The notes under the pieces are model-generated. The model saw only the letters and a list, made by a program, of their open reading frames with translations. It was not told where the DNA came from and made no database searches. From Pseudomonadota bacterium (GTDB lineage Bacteria > Pseudomonadota > Alphaproteobacteria > Micavibrionales > UBA2020), in contig JAJZTA010000001.1 of assembly GCA_021849295.1 (NCBI GenBank), positions 124,001 to 188,000 on the forward strand: a DNA stretch of 64,000 nt, given 5' to 3'. The position numbers and the translations under genes are program-made. Each line of letters opens with the position of its first letter. The first letter of the stretch is position 1. Below, piece after piece: positions 37,782 through 46,856 of the stretch.

Positions 37782-40154
37782 CTATCCGTATAACTCACCT
37801 TCAAGTTCTTGCACAGCCTTGATGTAACCATCACGGCCACCAAAAGGCTTCACCAGCTCCGGCGGGGTGCCGAGGCGGCTGAGGGGGTCGATCTGGAGGA
37901 TTTTGATGTCTTCAATGTGTTCAATGCCCGTGTCGGCGTATTTATCCAGCAGAGCCTCCAGCACCTTCCGGGCTGGTTCGCCGTACTTGGCGAAATAATT
38001 ACGCTTTTTGACGTTATCGACGCGCTCACGACGGGATAGCGGCGGCTGATCGAAGGCGACATGGCAGATGAGATCGAAGGCATCGACCCTTTTGCCCAGC
38101 TTTTTCTCAACTTCCTGCGCCAAAGGCTCCCACATCACGCCCTGCGCTGCCAGCTCATCAATGACGGCCTTCTTGCGCTCTGCCGCGCTCCACCGGCGAA
38201 TAAAGTCGTTCATGGTGGCAAACTGCTTGCGGACGCAGGCGCGGGTGTAATCCTTGAGGCTTTCAGTAATCAGCTTCCCATCGGGCCCGTAGAACTGCAC
38301 ACGCTCGGCCAGAACATAGACATCCACATCGTTAATGACGAATTTTGTGGGTTTTGTCGTACCGCCGGGGCCTGTAGTGATACCGGGAGGCAATGGATCA
38401 ACGATTATGCTGCCATCCCCCCCATTATCGCCGCCTGTACCCGGCTCATCTTCTGGCGGTACGGGCGGCTCATTGCCCTTTGGCTCGAATATCTGTACGG
38501 GATCGCCGTCAAAGTCAGGGTCGGCGAACAGCTCTGTCGCCTTCTTGAAGTCCATGATGGTGAACCAGTATTTATCGTAATCTTCATTGATGCGTGTGCC
38601 GCGCCCGATGATCTGCTTGAACTCCGTCATGGACTGGATACGCTGATCGAGTACGATCAGCTTGCAGGTCTGGGCATCGACGCCGCTGGACATCAGCTTC
38701 GAGGTGGGGGCGATGACGGGGTAGCGGCTCTCGGGGTCAATGAAGTTATCCAGCTCAGCTTTGCCTTCGTCTTCGTCGCCAGTGATGCGCATGATGTACT
38801 TACGGTTTTCCCTGACACGCTCGGGGTTCAGGTTAACCAACGCCTGCCGCATCCGCTCCGCATGATCGATGTTGTCGCAAAAGACGATGGTTTTCTGAAA
38901 GGGGCCGGTGGCTTCGAGAAACTGCGTAATTTTACGGGCGACCTGTTCGGTGCGCTGTTCCAGTACCAGCTTGCGGTCAAAGTCTTTCGTATTATAAATG
39001 CGGTCTTCGACCTCATAACCGAATTTATCCAGCTTGCCTTTTTCAGGCCGGTATCCTTGCACGTCCTTGTCGAAGTCGATGCGCACGACTTTATAGGGTG
39101 CCAGAAAGCCGTCTTCGATCCCCTGCTTGAGGGAGTAGGTGTAGATGGGATCACCAAAATAATAGGTTGTGGAAACATCCTTGGTTTCTTTCGGCGTCGC
39201 CGTCAGGCCGATGTGGGTTGCGGATGAAAAATAATCAAGGATGTCGCGCCATGCAGAGTTCTCGGCGGCGCTGCCCCGGTGGCACTCGTCGATGACGATC
39301 AGGTCAAAGAAGTCAGGGGAGAACTGCTTATAAATGTTCTTCTCTTCCTCGCTGCCAGTGACGGCCTGATAAAGCGAAAGATAAATCTCGAAAGCCTTGT
39401 TGACCTGCCGCTTGGCGATTTTAGTCATCGCCGCGCCAAAAGGTTTGAAGTCGTTGTTTTTGGTCTGATCGACAAGGATATTGCGATCCGTCAGGAAAAG
39501 GATGCGCCTCTTGCGGCGCGACTTCCACAGCCGCCAGATGATCTGAAACGCCGTATAGGTCTTGCCAGTGCCGGTCGCCATAACCAGCAAGATGCGCTGC
39601 TGCCCTTTGGCGACAGCCTCGACGGCACGGTTGATGGCATTGGTCTGGTAGTAGCGTGGAGTACGCCCTAAGCCGTCATCATAATAAGGCGTCTCAACGG
39701 CTGCCTTAACTTCATCAGCATAGCCCTTCCACTGGCAATAGCGCTGCCAGAGGTCAGTCGGTGAAGGGAATTTATTGAGGGAAATCTCAGTTTCGACGGC
39801 AGCGCCCGTTCCGGTACGATCATGAAACAGAAAGCCATCTCCGTTACTGGAAAAAACAAAGGGGATGTCCAGCGTTTCGGCATAGTCCAGCGCTTGCTGC
39901 ATACCGTCGCCGACGCGGTGATTATTGTCCTTGGCCTCGATCAGAGCGATAGGCAGATTGTTCTGCTGGTAAAGAATATAATCGGCTCGGCGTGCCTCCC
40001 CGCGTGTGTGCATCCGTCCCCGGACGATGACACGACCTTTAGTGAAGGAAACCTCTTCACGTACCTGCGACTGAACGTCCCATCCAGCACCGGCAATGGC
40101 AGGGGTGATGAACTTGGTGCAAATATCTCGCTCTGAGAGAGCCTTTTTGTCCAC
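37782..40154 (-). CDS. hsdR: type I restriction endonuclease subunit HsdR
   Basis: The 790-residue motor-nuclease has an N-terminal nuclease domain ([21 protein letters not shown], catalytic Asp and Glu-x-Lys near residues 60-80), SF2 helicase motifs (Walker A ATGTGKT, DECHRG, and QIIGRGTRI), and a C-terminal EcoEI-type domain from about residue 640. It has the EcoEI-group length, shorter than EcoKI HsdR. It is the first large gene of the hsd operon and follows the RHH gene by four bases. Confidence 0.93.
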   Translation of the reverse strand: MDKKALSERDICTKFITPAIAGAGWDVQSQVREEVSFTKGRVIVRGRMHTRGEARRADYILYQQNNLPIALIEAKDNNHRVGDGMQQALDYAETLDIPFVFSSNGDGFLFHDRTGTGAAVETEISLNKFPSPTDLWQRYCQWKGYADEVKAAVETPYYDDGLGRTPRYYQTNAINRAVEAVAKGQQRILLVMATGTGKTYTAFQIIWRLWKSRRKRRILFLTDRNILVDQTKNNDFKPFGAAMTKIAKRQVNKAFEIYLSLYQAVTGSEEEKNIYKQFSPDFFDLIVIDECHRGSAAENSAWRDILDYFSSATHIGLTATPKETKDVSTTYYFGDPIYTYSLKQGIEDGFLAPYKVVRIDFDKDVQGYRPEKGKLDKFGYEVEDRIYNTKDFDRKLVLEQRTEQVARKITQFLEATGPFQKTIVFCDNIDHAERMRQALVNLNPERVRENRKYIMRITGDEDEGKAELDNFIDPESRYPVIAPTSKLMSSGVDAQTCKLIVLDQRIQSMTEFKQIIGRGTRINEDYDKYWFTIMDFKKATELFADPDFDGDPVQIFEPKGNEPPVPPEDEPGTGGDNGGDGSIIVDPLPPGITTGPGGTTKPTKFVINDVDVYVLAERVQFYGPDGKLITESLKDYTRACVRKQFATMNDFIRRWSAAERKKAVIDELAAQGVMWEPLAQEVEKKLGKRVDAFDLICHVAFDQPPLSRRERVDNVKKRNYFAKYGEPARKVLEALLDKYADTGIEHIEDIKILQIDPLSRLGTPPELVKPFGGRDGYIKAVQELEGELYG

Positions 40155-40158
40155 GTTC

Positions 40159-40341
40159 TTAGGCTCTCTTTCGTGTTTCTTGGGCGTCCACGTCGATCGC
40201 GTTCTTTTTAGCGTGAGAGAGGATCAGAACCTCCAGCATAGAGGCAATCGACCGATGCTCCCTCTGTGCAGCAAGGCGCAACAGCTCTTTAACTTCATGC
40301 GTGGTGCGTATTGTGATGGTTTCGTCTTTATTCTGAGCCAT
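40159..40341 (-). CDS. ribbon-helix-helix DNA-binding protein
   Basis: The 60-residue protein has the CopG/Arc pattern: a short strand (DETITIRTT) followed by two helices ([26 protein letters not shown]). GAGG lies seven bases before the ATG. It is directly upstream of hsdR in the same operon, with a tandem repeat just upstream of its own start, so it is probably an autoregulator of the restriction genes. Confidence 0.8.
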   Translation of the reverse strand: MAQNKDETITIRTTHEVKELLRLAAQREHRSIASMLEVLILSHAKKNAIDVDAQETRKRA

Positions 40342-40358
40342 GTTGATACCTCAACTTT

Positions 40359-40380
40359 AATGTACTGCGAATGTACTGCA
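40359..40380. repeat. tandem 11-bp repeat, putative RHH operator
   Basis: AATGTACTGCG is followed directly by AATGTACTGCA, one helical turn each, 18 bases before the ATG of the RHH gene. Such phased repeats are typical operators for ribbon-helix-helix dimers. Confidence 0.7.
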
Positions 40381-40679
40381 TTATGGTAGGGCGGACAAGT
40401 GGTAACCAAGGTTTACAGACTTTATTTATTGAAAAAAGCCCATCTGCGGTTATGATGGAAGCGGCTTGTCCTTGTGACAGGCTGGGGCGTGATTTCCCCT
40501 CACATGCGGCCAAATAGCATCGGGCCGTTATCTGCGATGCCTTCTCGACCTATGTTGGGGAGGCAGTGAATAAAATACTCGCAAGCGGAATAGCTGCGCC
40601 GTTCATGTGACGGAATCAACTCCCCGGCTCCAGAGAAAATCTCTGGGGCCGTTTCCGTAGCAACAAGGGAGATTCGAAT
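40381..40679 (+). other. intergenic region with a strong hairpin upstream of the lipoprotein pair
   Basis: No gene is seen. At 40626-40650 GGCTCCAGAGA and TCTCTGGGGCC form an 11-bp stem (one wobble) with a three-base loop, followed by GTTT rather than a long T run. It could be a terminator, an RNA-processing site or part of a small RNA. An AGGGAGA ribosome site precedes the gene at 40680. Confidence 0.5.
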
Positions 40680-41237
40680 ATGAAGAAATTTGCGCTGATG
40701 GCCGTCGTCCTCATGTTGACGGCCTGTAACCAAAGTGCCTTTTCGGGGTCTGGGTGCGGTTGGGCGCGGGACTGTCAAGCCGAAGAAATACAGCAGGATA
40801 TGCACGCATGTACCGTCCTTAACAAAAAGTGGGTTGATAAAATGGCGTGTAAACGGCGTGTGGGAATGGCACATCCTAGCGACCCCCTCGATAATGAAAT
40901 CTCCGCCTATATCGGTGTTCTGATCGAAAAAGTTAAAACCCACAAAATGACAGTGGCTCAAGCTGAGTATGCCTACCAACAGAAAGTCGCCGAGGTGAGC
41001 CAGCGTCTTGACCAAGCAAATGCCGAGAACCGCCGCCTAAATCTGATTGAGCGTCAGCAGGATATGCAAGCTGCTCAGGAGCGGGCGCGGCGCTTGGATC
41101 AGATCAATCAAGAAAATGATAATCGCCTCTTGAATAGTATGAAGCCGACCCAGCCTTTAACCACCACATACACCTCGCCAACCACCACTCATTGCTCGCC
41201 TGACGGCTATGGCGGTGTCACCTGTACAACAAACTAA
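40680..41237 (+). CDS. lipoprotein with central coiled coil
   Basis: The 185-residue product has a lipobox L-T-A-C (Cys16) after a short signal peptide. Four more cysteines lie in the first 45 mature residues. A charged coiled coil covers about residues 95-150 (EVSQRLDQANAENRRLNLIERQQDM), and a Thr/Pro tail ends with a CSPDGYGGVTC pair. Its stop overlaps the next start (TAATG). It is cargo of the island; a surface-modifying or exclusion function is possible but unproven. Confidence 0.7.
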   Translation: MKKFALMAVVLMLTACNQSAFSGSGCGWARDCQAEEIQQDMHACTVLNKKWVDKMACKRRVGMAHPSDPLDNEISAYIGVLIEKVKTHKMTVAQAEYAYQQKVAEVSQRLDQANAENRRLNLIERQQDMQAAQERARRLDQINQENDNRLLNSMKPTQPLTTTYTSPTTTHCSPDGYGGVTCTTN

Positions 41238-41683
41238 TGGCGAATAATATGAAAAAACTTCTTTCCGTTCTCTCAATCCTTCTTCTTTCAGCCTGTGGCA
41301 CGACGGACAAACTTTCCACCGCCCTGCTGAACAGCGGGATCCCGGCGGGGGAAAGCCGGATCATCGTCAGCCGGAAGTCGGACATGCTCTATGTCGGAGC
41401 AGCCGCGCACGTCAGCGTCAACGGTGAGCAATTCGCCAGCCTCGGCAGCGGCGGTCAGGCCATGACCGACGTGAAGGCCGGACACCTGACCGTCTCTGTG
41501 GATGGCACGGGGTCGTTCCGCAGCTACAAGAGCGAGATAGACGCGAAAGCTGGCAAAACCTACAGCTTCCTCGTCAGCCCGAACCCGACAGTTGGAACCT
41601 TCCTCGGCGGCACTCTCGGCGACGCCATGACCTCCTCGCCAGAGGAGAACGCGGGTTTCTTCAAGATCGAAAGGACGAAGTGA
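41237..41683 (+). CDS. DUF2846-like small lipoprotein
   Basis: The 148-residue product (144 if started at ATG 41249, which begins the MKKLLS signal peptide) has lipobox L-S-A-C. The mature part is beta-rich: ESRIIVSRKSDMLYVGAAAHVSVNGEQFASL, then a FRSYKSEIDAKAGKTYSFLV segment, as in DUF2846 lipoproteins. It is coupled to the preceding lipoprotein. Confidence 0.72.
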   Translation: MANNMKKLLSVLSILLLSACGTTDKLSTALLNSGIPAGESRIIVSRKSDMLYVGAAAHVSVNGEQFASLGSGGQAMTDVKAGHLTVSVDGTGSFRSYKSEIDAKAGKTYSFLVSPNPTVGTFLGGTLGDAMTSSPEENAGFFKIERTK

Positions 41684-41717
41684 CCATGCTCAACATCATC
41701 GGACAAGGCAATGGCGG

Positions 41718-41993
41718 CTACTTAAACCGTGAAAGAAAATAATCTTCCCGGGCTTTACGCACTCGCGCGGAGCGGTCAAAAAATTTTCGTAAATTTTTAC
41801 TTTTAGCGCGCGAGGAAATCAATTCTTCATAAGTCTTTCCCGTGTTAAGCGCGGAACGTCGTTTGCCCGCCAACGTCTTCGGCCCCGTGCTAAGCCCGCC
41901 ATGCAAGCGGCAGCGCCCGCCGCGTAGTAAGTCTCGCCGCTGGCAGGGAGTTCCGGCTCGGGTTTTTGCGCCGCACGTCTTTTTCGTGTCCAT
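41718..41993 (-). CDS. HGGxSTGP-motif small protein
   Basis: The 91-residue basic protein contains CGAKTRAGTPCQRRDLL, a cysteine pair, then CRLHGGLSTGPKTLAGKRR. The HGGxSTGP signature marks a family of small proteins common in phages and islands, with unknown function, probably zinc- or nucleic-acid-binding. The second of two close ATGs is chosen because AAGGAG is correctly spaced for it. Confidence 0.8.
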   Translation of the reverse strand: MDTKKTCGAKTRAGTPCQRRDLLRGGRCRLHGGLSTGPKTLAGKRRSALNTGKTYEELISSRAKSKNLRKFFDRSARVRKAREDYFLSRFK

Positions 41994-42068
41994 GTTCATC
42001 TCCTTTTTTATAGCTTTTGAGTATTTATGCGAACCTGCATGTGATGGTGGTCGAAAAAGCCCCTTCAT

Positions 42069-42235
42069 GGGGTTTATGCACACGCGCGCGCGACTGACCA
42101 CGGAAAAATCGTGAAGTTCTCTCTTTTCCCACCTCCTCTCTACTGGGATGAGCGATATGAGCCATATTCTGCATTAGGACGTACACGCTCGGACGTTCTA
42201 TTATTTAGGGGTTTACGCACGCACGCGCGTACTGA
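42069..42235. repeat. two iteron-like repeats near the replication genes
   Basis: GGGGTTTATGCACACGCGCG (from 42069) and GGGGTTTACGCACGCACGCG (from 42208) each continue to an ACTGA. A weaker relative (GGGCTTTACGCACTCGCGCG) lies at 41750. They flank an AT-rich gap next to the RepA-like gene and could be origin iterons. Confidence 0.5.
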
Positions 42236-42276
42236 TGGGAAATAAATCTTCATGCCCGCCTAATTGCCCCCGAAGA

Positions 42277-43446
42277 TTACGAAGATGATGAAGGTGGCGC
42301 GATAACGGGAGTGGCTTCTTCTTCGGGCAAAGATTTATCTGTAGCCAAAGAAGACTCCGCCCCCGGGGGAGTGTTATCTTCGTCATGTTCAGTATCTTCG
42401 GGCAGACTCCAAATCCAGCCGTCCTTCATTCCAAGTTTCTTTTTAACGACCCCTATCCTGCCCGCAGCGCGGCGCAAGACGGCCTCGCTGTAACCAGTGG
42501 CATCCCCTTGGGGGTAAATATCGCGGACAGGCATAGCGCCGGAGGACAAAAGTTCCTTTAAGAACTCCTGCGCCCCGCCGCCACTGGCAGGTTTCACAGG
42601 GTTCAGGATTTTATGGGCATCCACCGTACCGGGGAGCCATCGAACCCGTGAAGTCTCAAAATTTCCTTCCAGAGTCACGCTTTCGATCCTGAATGAAAAT
42701 CCATCCTTGTCGTTGCCAATGTTGTTCTTTAGAGGAACAAAATGCCTTATATCTGGGTTCACTGCATCCTTGACCACGGCGTAGCCTGCGCGGGCAGCGG
42801 CGATCAACCCTATGCTTCCGATGACCCGAGCCAATGCCTCTTGATCTCTGGACTTGTTGAAGTGCGTTACCAGAATAACAGCTACATTATATTGCGCTGC
42901 CATCACCGCCAACGGCGCAAGCAAACCGCGCATATCAGCGTTATTGTTGCTGTCGGTCTTGCCCATGTAAGCGCTGATCGGGTCAATGATCACGAGGCGC
43001 ACATTGCCTATGCGCTGGATAGCCTCGCCCAACTTGGTTATATCCCGTGTCAGGTCAAAGGTGCGACTGCCTTCGATGCCGTCTTTGAAGGTCTTGACGG
43101 CTTGCAGAACATGGCAACACTTCACATCCGCATCCGCAGCAAGCAGACGCGGCTTGATGGTATCGGCAGCATCATCCTCGGCAGAAAGAATGATGACACT
43201 ACCAGCTTCGGCTAATATTTTTTCGTCAGGCCATAATCCCGCCCGGCTCACAGTGGCGGCAAAAAAAGCCGTGATCTGGCTCTTGCCCAAGCCCGGATTT
43301 CCCGCCATGACCGTCAGCTTGCCTCGTGCAATATTACCAAGCCAAAGCCACTCCACGCGCTTCATTTCAACGTCTTCCATGCAGACTACCTCCAATTCTG
43401 AATTGTTTTTGTTCATTTCTTCTAATGCGGCGAGATTCTCCATCAT
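42277..43446 (-). CDS. RepA/AAA_25-type replicative ATPase
   Basis: The 389-residue RecA-fold ATPase has Walker A AGNPGLGKSQ near residue 48, an ILSAEDD segment, and Walker B RLVIIDPISAY, followed by VILVTHFNKS. Proteins of this kind act as hexameric helicases in plasmids and islands. The C-terminal 90 residues include a helix-turn-helix-like region and a low-complexity acidic tail. Its ATG overlaps the primase stop (ATGA), so the two work together. Confidence 0.83.
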   Translation of the reverse strand: MMENLAALEEMNKNNSELEVVCMEDVEMKRVEWLWLGNIARGKLTVMAGNPGLGKSQITAFFAATVSRAGLWPDEKILAEAGSVIILSAEDDAADTIKPRLLAADADVKCCHVLQAVKTFKDGIEGSRTFDLTRDITKLGEAIQRIGNVRLVIIDPISAYMGKTDSNNNADMRGLLAPLAVMAAQYNVAVILVTHFNKSRDQEALARVIGSIGLIAAARAGYAVVKDAVNPDIRHFVPLKNNIGNDKDGFSFRIESVTLEGNFETSRVRWLPGTVDAHKILNPVKPASGGGAQEFLKELLSSGAMPVRDIYPQGDATGYSEAVLRRAAGRIGVVKKKLGMKDGWIWSLPEDTEHDEDNTPPGAESSLATDKSLPEEEATPVIAPPSSSS

Positions 43447-44237
43447 ACGCGGCCTCCACGACGGGCAAGTTCACGTCCTGCGATACTGTCCACGGTACGA
43501 GTCACTTCCTCAGATGACAGCGGCGGCGTGCATCTGGCTTCGTTCCACGCAAGGCACAATTCCAAAGCCAGACGCGGCTCAAGGCGGCATCGCAGTAGCT
43601 TTCCGGCAATCCGTGCTACAGCGTCGTTGCGCCCGCCCTCGGTCATGCTTTTAGCAAGTGTGCGCCATTCAGAAACAGGCGCTGGCTTAGACGCGGCAGA
43701 CACCCGCACGAGAGACAAAAGCCATGCCGGAGCGCTTGCCATGCTGGCGGAACTGTCTATCGAGAAAGAGTATGCTTTTCCAGTTTCGTGAACGGAAGGC
43801 GGCACGACGACGTATCCACCATCACCACGTACATCCAGTCCTTTCCCTAGCCGTCCGGCGCTGTTCCTGATGGAGCCTTGCGCTGGCAATCCAAAATAGA
43901 GATGTCTCCCGCCACCACCCGTGATGACTTCAACGGTTGGGGGCAATTTGCCATGTTCTTGTTCCAGTTGGCGCAGAGAATATTCTCCATCTTCACCATC
44001 AATATCGAGTACCCAGAAGCCGTTTATCTTGCCCGTAGGAAGACCGATGTTGGCCTCCGGCCACGGCTGCCACCATGCGGTGATAGCAGCAAGGTCTTTA
44101 CTGGCATCGTGAAAGCCCTTCGCTGTCAGAGGCGTTTTCCCTCGCGGGAGCAAAGGGAATAAATATTTTCCCGCCTGTGCATACGCAAGCGCAGATGATA
44201 GTTTGTTTTTATCGTCGAATTGTGTTATAAACGTCAT
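43443..44237 (-). CDS. bifunctional DNA primase/polymerase (Prim-Pol, AEP superfamily)
   Basis: The 264-residue protein has the AEP primase motifs: the FWVLDIDGEDG metal-binding acidic pair, GGGGRHLYFGLP with the conserved His, and GLDVRGDGGYVVVPPS. It primes replication of the mobile element. ATG 44237 is chosen over an upstream in-frame extension because AAGGA precedes it and the conserved domain starts there. It overlaps the ATPase gene, the split version of the primase-helicase found fused in P4. Confidence 0.86.
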   Translation of the reverse strand: MTFITQFDDKNKLSSALAYAQAGKYLFPLLPRGKTPLTAKGFHDASKDLAAITAWWQPWPEANIGLPTGKINGFWVLDIDGEDGEYSLRQLEQEHGKLPPTVEVITGGGGRHLYFGLPAQGSIRNSAGRLGKGLDVRGDGGYVVVPPSVHETGKAYSFSIDSSASMASAPAWLLSLVRVSAASKPAPVSEWRTLAKSMTEGGRNDAVARIAGKLLRCRLEPRLALELCLAWNEARCTPPLSSEEVTRTVDSIAGRELARRGGRV

Positions 44238-44325
44238 ACGTTCCTTCGCTTTCTTACCGGAAGAGTTTGGAATACAAGCCCGATCATGCTCAAACATGAT
44301 TGGGCTTTTGCTTCACTAAAAACTA

Positions 44326-44556
44326 TTAGGCTAAAGTCGTGGCTTGTGCCGTGCTGATTGCCTCCCCTTTTTGAATCCAATCATCCAGATCATCCTTGCG
44401 GTAAAAGATGCGCCCGAGTTTTATGAATTTTGGCCCAGTTCCATTGCATCGCTTCATAGCCAAAGTTTTTTCAGAAAATCCGCTATATTTAGCGGCATTT
44501 TTAGTGTCCATGCGTCCATCGGGCAGAATCACCACATCTTTTTCTTGTGTTTTCAT
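44326..44556 (-). CDS. AlpA/excisionase-like helix-turn-helix regulator
   Basis: The 76-residue protein has a MerR-like winged helix-turn-helix: MDTKNAAKYSGFSEKTLAMKRCNGTGPKFIKLGRIFYRKDDLDDWI. This is the form used by phage AlpA and excisionase proteins that control integrase expression and excision. The start at 44556 follows GGAG with seven-base spacing. It is 88 bases upstream of the primase gene on the same strand and divergent from the gene at 44686. Confidence 0.82.
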   Translation of the reverse strand: MKTQEKDVVILPDGRMDTKNAAKYSGFSEKTLAMKRCNGTGPKFIKLGRIFYRKDDLDDWIQKGEAISTAQATTLA

Positions 44557-44685
44557 TGAGTTCTCCATTTTTCCGCCGCATTATACATTATTCTATCTTT
44601 AAATATTTTTGCATTGCAAGTTAGTACTTTATTAGATACAATGATTATATAGAAATAGAAGTTTTGACCGCAAGGATGAGAAAAA

Positions 44686-45312
44686 ATGACCGAAGAGGCT
44701 GGGGATCAAAGGAGCTGGGGGCCGAAATCACGCCGATCCGAAACGGTAACAATACGATTAGAGCCACGACTAAAATATCTAGCCGATCTTGCGGCACAGA
44801 AGCAAAGACGTAGCCTTTCAAGTTTTATTGAATGGGCTGTTGAAGACAGCCTGAGCCGTATCAGCCTAAGCGGAGATGGCAGCATCACAATCAAAAATCT
44901 AGAGAGCGACTTTGAAAAACGTCTATGGGATGTTGATGACTCTGAAAGATTTATGCGTAAGGCTATTCACTGCCCGGAATTGCTCGACACCGACGATCTA
45001 AAACTCTGGAAGATGATTGAAGACAGTCTTCTGTTGTTGCCCGCCCAAGACAGGACAGATACAGGTGCGCGGCAGTGGAACTGGGCAGCATTACAAGATG
45101 AGGTCTTTCCAACCATTCGTGATATATGGCCGAGCCTGATGATGGCGTTCGTCGGAACATCTGAAAAAGAACCTCGATCTTCGTCAGAAGAACGGAGGCG
45201 CTGGGTTGAGCATATGCGTAATACTGTAGCACATGGCAGGGTTTATCCACGCATTAAAGCAAAAAAAATCATGCCACCACCCGATGTAGGCACTGATGAA
45301 ATACCATTTTAA
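44686..45312 (+). CDS. RHH-domain protein with HEPN-like RNxxxH motif
   Basis: The 208-residue protein has an N-terminal ribbon-helix-helix-like segment (ETVTIRLEPRLKYLADLAAQ, residues 19-38) and a helical C-terminal part with HMRNTVAHGRVY. R178-N179-x3-H183 fits the HEPN ribonuclease motif. A DNA-binding half joined to a toxin-like half in one chain is unusual. It lies 11 bases before the integrase. The family is not known to me; it could be an integrase regulator or a self-contained toxin. Confidence 0.55.
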   Translation: MTEEAGDQRSWGPKSRRSETVTIRLEPRLKYLADLAAQKQRRSLSSFIEWAVEDSLSRISLSGDGSITIKNLESDFEKRLWDVDDSERFMRKAIHCPELLDTDDLKLWKMIEDSLLLLPAQDRTDTGARQWNWAALQDEVFPTIRDIWPSLMMAFVGTSEKEPRSSSEERRRWVEHMRNTVAHGRVYPRIKAKKIMPPPDVGTDEIPF

Positions 45313-45323
45313 GGAGAAAAAAT

Positions 45324-46511
45324 ATGGCCAAAAAATTTCAAATACTTAAGCGTGACGAACTGCGCAAGGTAAAAAAAGGCGAAACCCTCACGGAACACGG
45401 CATCAGCTTCCTGCGCCAAGAAGATGGCGACGGTGTTTTTAGCGTAAATATCATGGTTGACGGCCAGCGCATCCACCGCGTTGTCGGGAGAGAAAGCGAC
45501 GGTACGACCTTGACACAGGTGGAACAGTTCATCGCTCAGGCGCGAACCGACGCCAAGCACGACAGGCTTGCCCTCCCAAATGGCCGAAAAACCTTCCTTT
45601 CTTTTGCCGAGGCCGCTGAAAAGTATCTCAAGGCTCTTGAAGAGAACGGTGGCAAGAACATTCCAGCCAAGCGGCAACAGTTAAAATCGCACCTGATCCC
45701 GTTTTTTGGCAAAATGCAGTTGGCAAAAATCAGCACACAAGATATTGACCGTTACAAGAAGTCTCGCAAAGAACAAAAAGCCGTCAGGGGTCACAGTCCA
45801 AAGACAGGCGCGACCACACTCAAAGAAACGGGTGCTTCGGATGCGACTATTAACAGAGAACTTTCTGTCCTTTCTCACCTGCTAAACAGAGCGCATGAAT
45901 GGGGGTGGATCACCCATATTCGGGCAAAAGTGAAACGTCTCAAAGAAGCCAATGCCCGCATCGAGTATTTGACGACGGAACAAGCGGCACGGCTGGTAGA
46001 GGCCGCAAAGCATGATTCCAATCCGCAAATATACCCTTTCATCGTTATTGCGCTGGAAACCTCCATGCGAAAGATGGAAATTTTGTCGATCCAAATGAAG
46101 AATATCGACTTGGATCGAAAGGTGATCTATATCCCCAAAGCCAAGGCCGGGCGGCGGGAACAGCCGATCACGAACCATCTTGCCAAGTTCCTCAAAGGCT
46201 ACATGGAAACGGAAAAGAGCCAGTGGCTTTTTCCATCCCCCGCGGCCAAGTCTGGGCATACAAGCGAGATCAGAGACCCGTTCCGTCGTGTGGTGGCGGC
46301 GGCAGGGCTTGATCCTGATAAAGTCGTCCGCCACACGCTCCGGCACACGGCGATTACGACGCATCTGGTACAGGCGGGGGTAGACTTGCCCACCGTCAAG
46401 CGGATCAGCGGCCACAAGACGCTGGCAATGGTGGAACGCTACGCCCATGCCAACGGAGAACACATCCGCGCCGCCATGGATAAGTTAGAGAAGCGGTACG
46501 GAGTCGTATGA
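45324..46511 (+). CDS. int: tyrosine-type site-specific integrase
   Basis: The 395-residue recombinase has an N-terminal arm-binding region, a core-binding domain (about residues 95-190), and a catalytic domain with the first Arg in ALETSMRKMEIL, HTLRHTAITT (H-x-x-R), a later His in RISGHKTLAMVERYAH and the nucleophile Tyr in the same block. An AAGGAG site precedes the ATG. It ends 81 bases before the intact tRNA-Lys it targets. Confidence 0.95.
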   Translation: MAKKFQILKRDELRKVKKGETLTEHGISFLRQEDGDGVFSVNIMVDGQRIHRVVGRESDGTTLTQVEQFIAQARTDAKHDRLALPNGRKTFLSFAEAAEKYLKALEENGGKNIPAKRQQLKSHLIPFFGKMQLAKISTQDIDRYKKSRKEQKAVRGHSPKTGATTLKETGASDATINRELSVLSHLLNRAHEWGWITHIRAKVKRLKEANARIEYLTTEQAARLVEAAKHDSNPQIYPFIVIALETSMRKMEILSIQMKNIDLDRKVIYIPKAKAGRREQPITNHLAKFLKGYMETEKSQWLFPSPAAKSGHTSEIRDPFRRVVAAAGLDPDKVVRHTLRHTAITTHLVQAGVDLPTVKRISGHKTLAMVERYAHANGEHIRAAMDKLEKRYGVV

Positions 46512-46520
46512 ACGGCTTGC

Positions 46521-46543
46521 CACGATTACACGAAAATTACACA
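46521..46543. repeat. right subterminal repeat, likely integrase arm site
   Basis: CACGATTACAC-N3-AATTACACA, the partner of 29221-29243 in the same orientation, 46 bases inside the right attachment repeat. Confidence 0.65.
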
Positions 46544-46589
46544 AAGCCCATTCCGGCCAAAATCAAAAAGCGTCTTAACTGATTGAAAT

Positions 46590-46637
46590 AAATGGTGATC
46601 CCGGAGGGATTTGAACCCTCGACCCTCTGATTAAAAG
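46590..46637. repeat. right attachment repeat (attR) within tRNA-Lys
   Basis: Identical over 48 bases to 29048-29095. It covers the tRNA 3' half from CCA to the anticodon loop, so integration left the tRNA intact. Confidence 0.93.
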
Positions 46638-46667
46638 TCAGATGCTCTACCGCTGAGCTACGGAATC
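46593..46667 (-). tRNA. tRNA-Lys (anticodon UUU)
   Basis: The 75-base gene has acceptor GATTCCG paired with CGGGATC, discriminator A and encoded CCA. The anticodon loop is CTTTTAA, giving UUU. The T arm contains GTTCAAATC. It is the integration target of the island on its left. Confidence 0.97.
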
Positions 46668-46856
46668 ATAATATGCCACGAGACATTAAGGGATTTTCTT
46701 ATAACAGGTCAATAGGTTGGGTAAAAATAATATGCTGTAAATGCGCAATTATATTACATAATTATTGCTTTCCTGCCGAGTCAAGGTGGACAGCCCGCGC
46801 CGCGCCGTTTAATCTGCCAGACACGCAAAACAACCGCAAAATACAGGGGATTCTCG

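Larger units (their letters stand above)
29048..46637. mobile_element. 17.6-kb genomic island integrated at tRNA-Lys(UUU)
   Basis: The island is bounded by a 48-bp direct repeat of the tRNA 3' half and has a tyrosine integrase as the last gene before the intact tRNA. It also carries matched 23-bp repeats inside both ends. Next to the integrase are an AlpA-like regulator, primase-polymerase and RepA-like ATPase genes, a layout seen in P4-like and other phage satellites. No capsid, terminase, packaging or conjugation gene is recognised. Cargo is a type I restriction system, a helicase-nuclease, a DUF262 protein, a Fic protein and two lipoproteins. It is AT-richer than the flanks. Confidence 0.88.
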
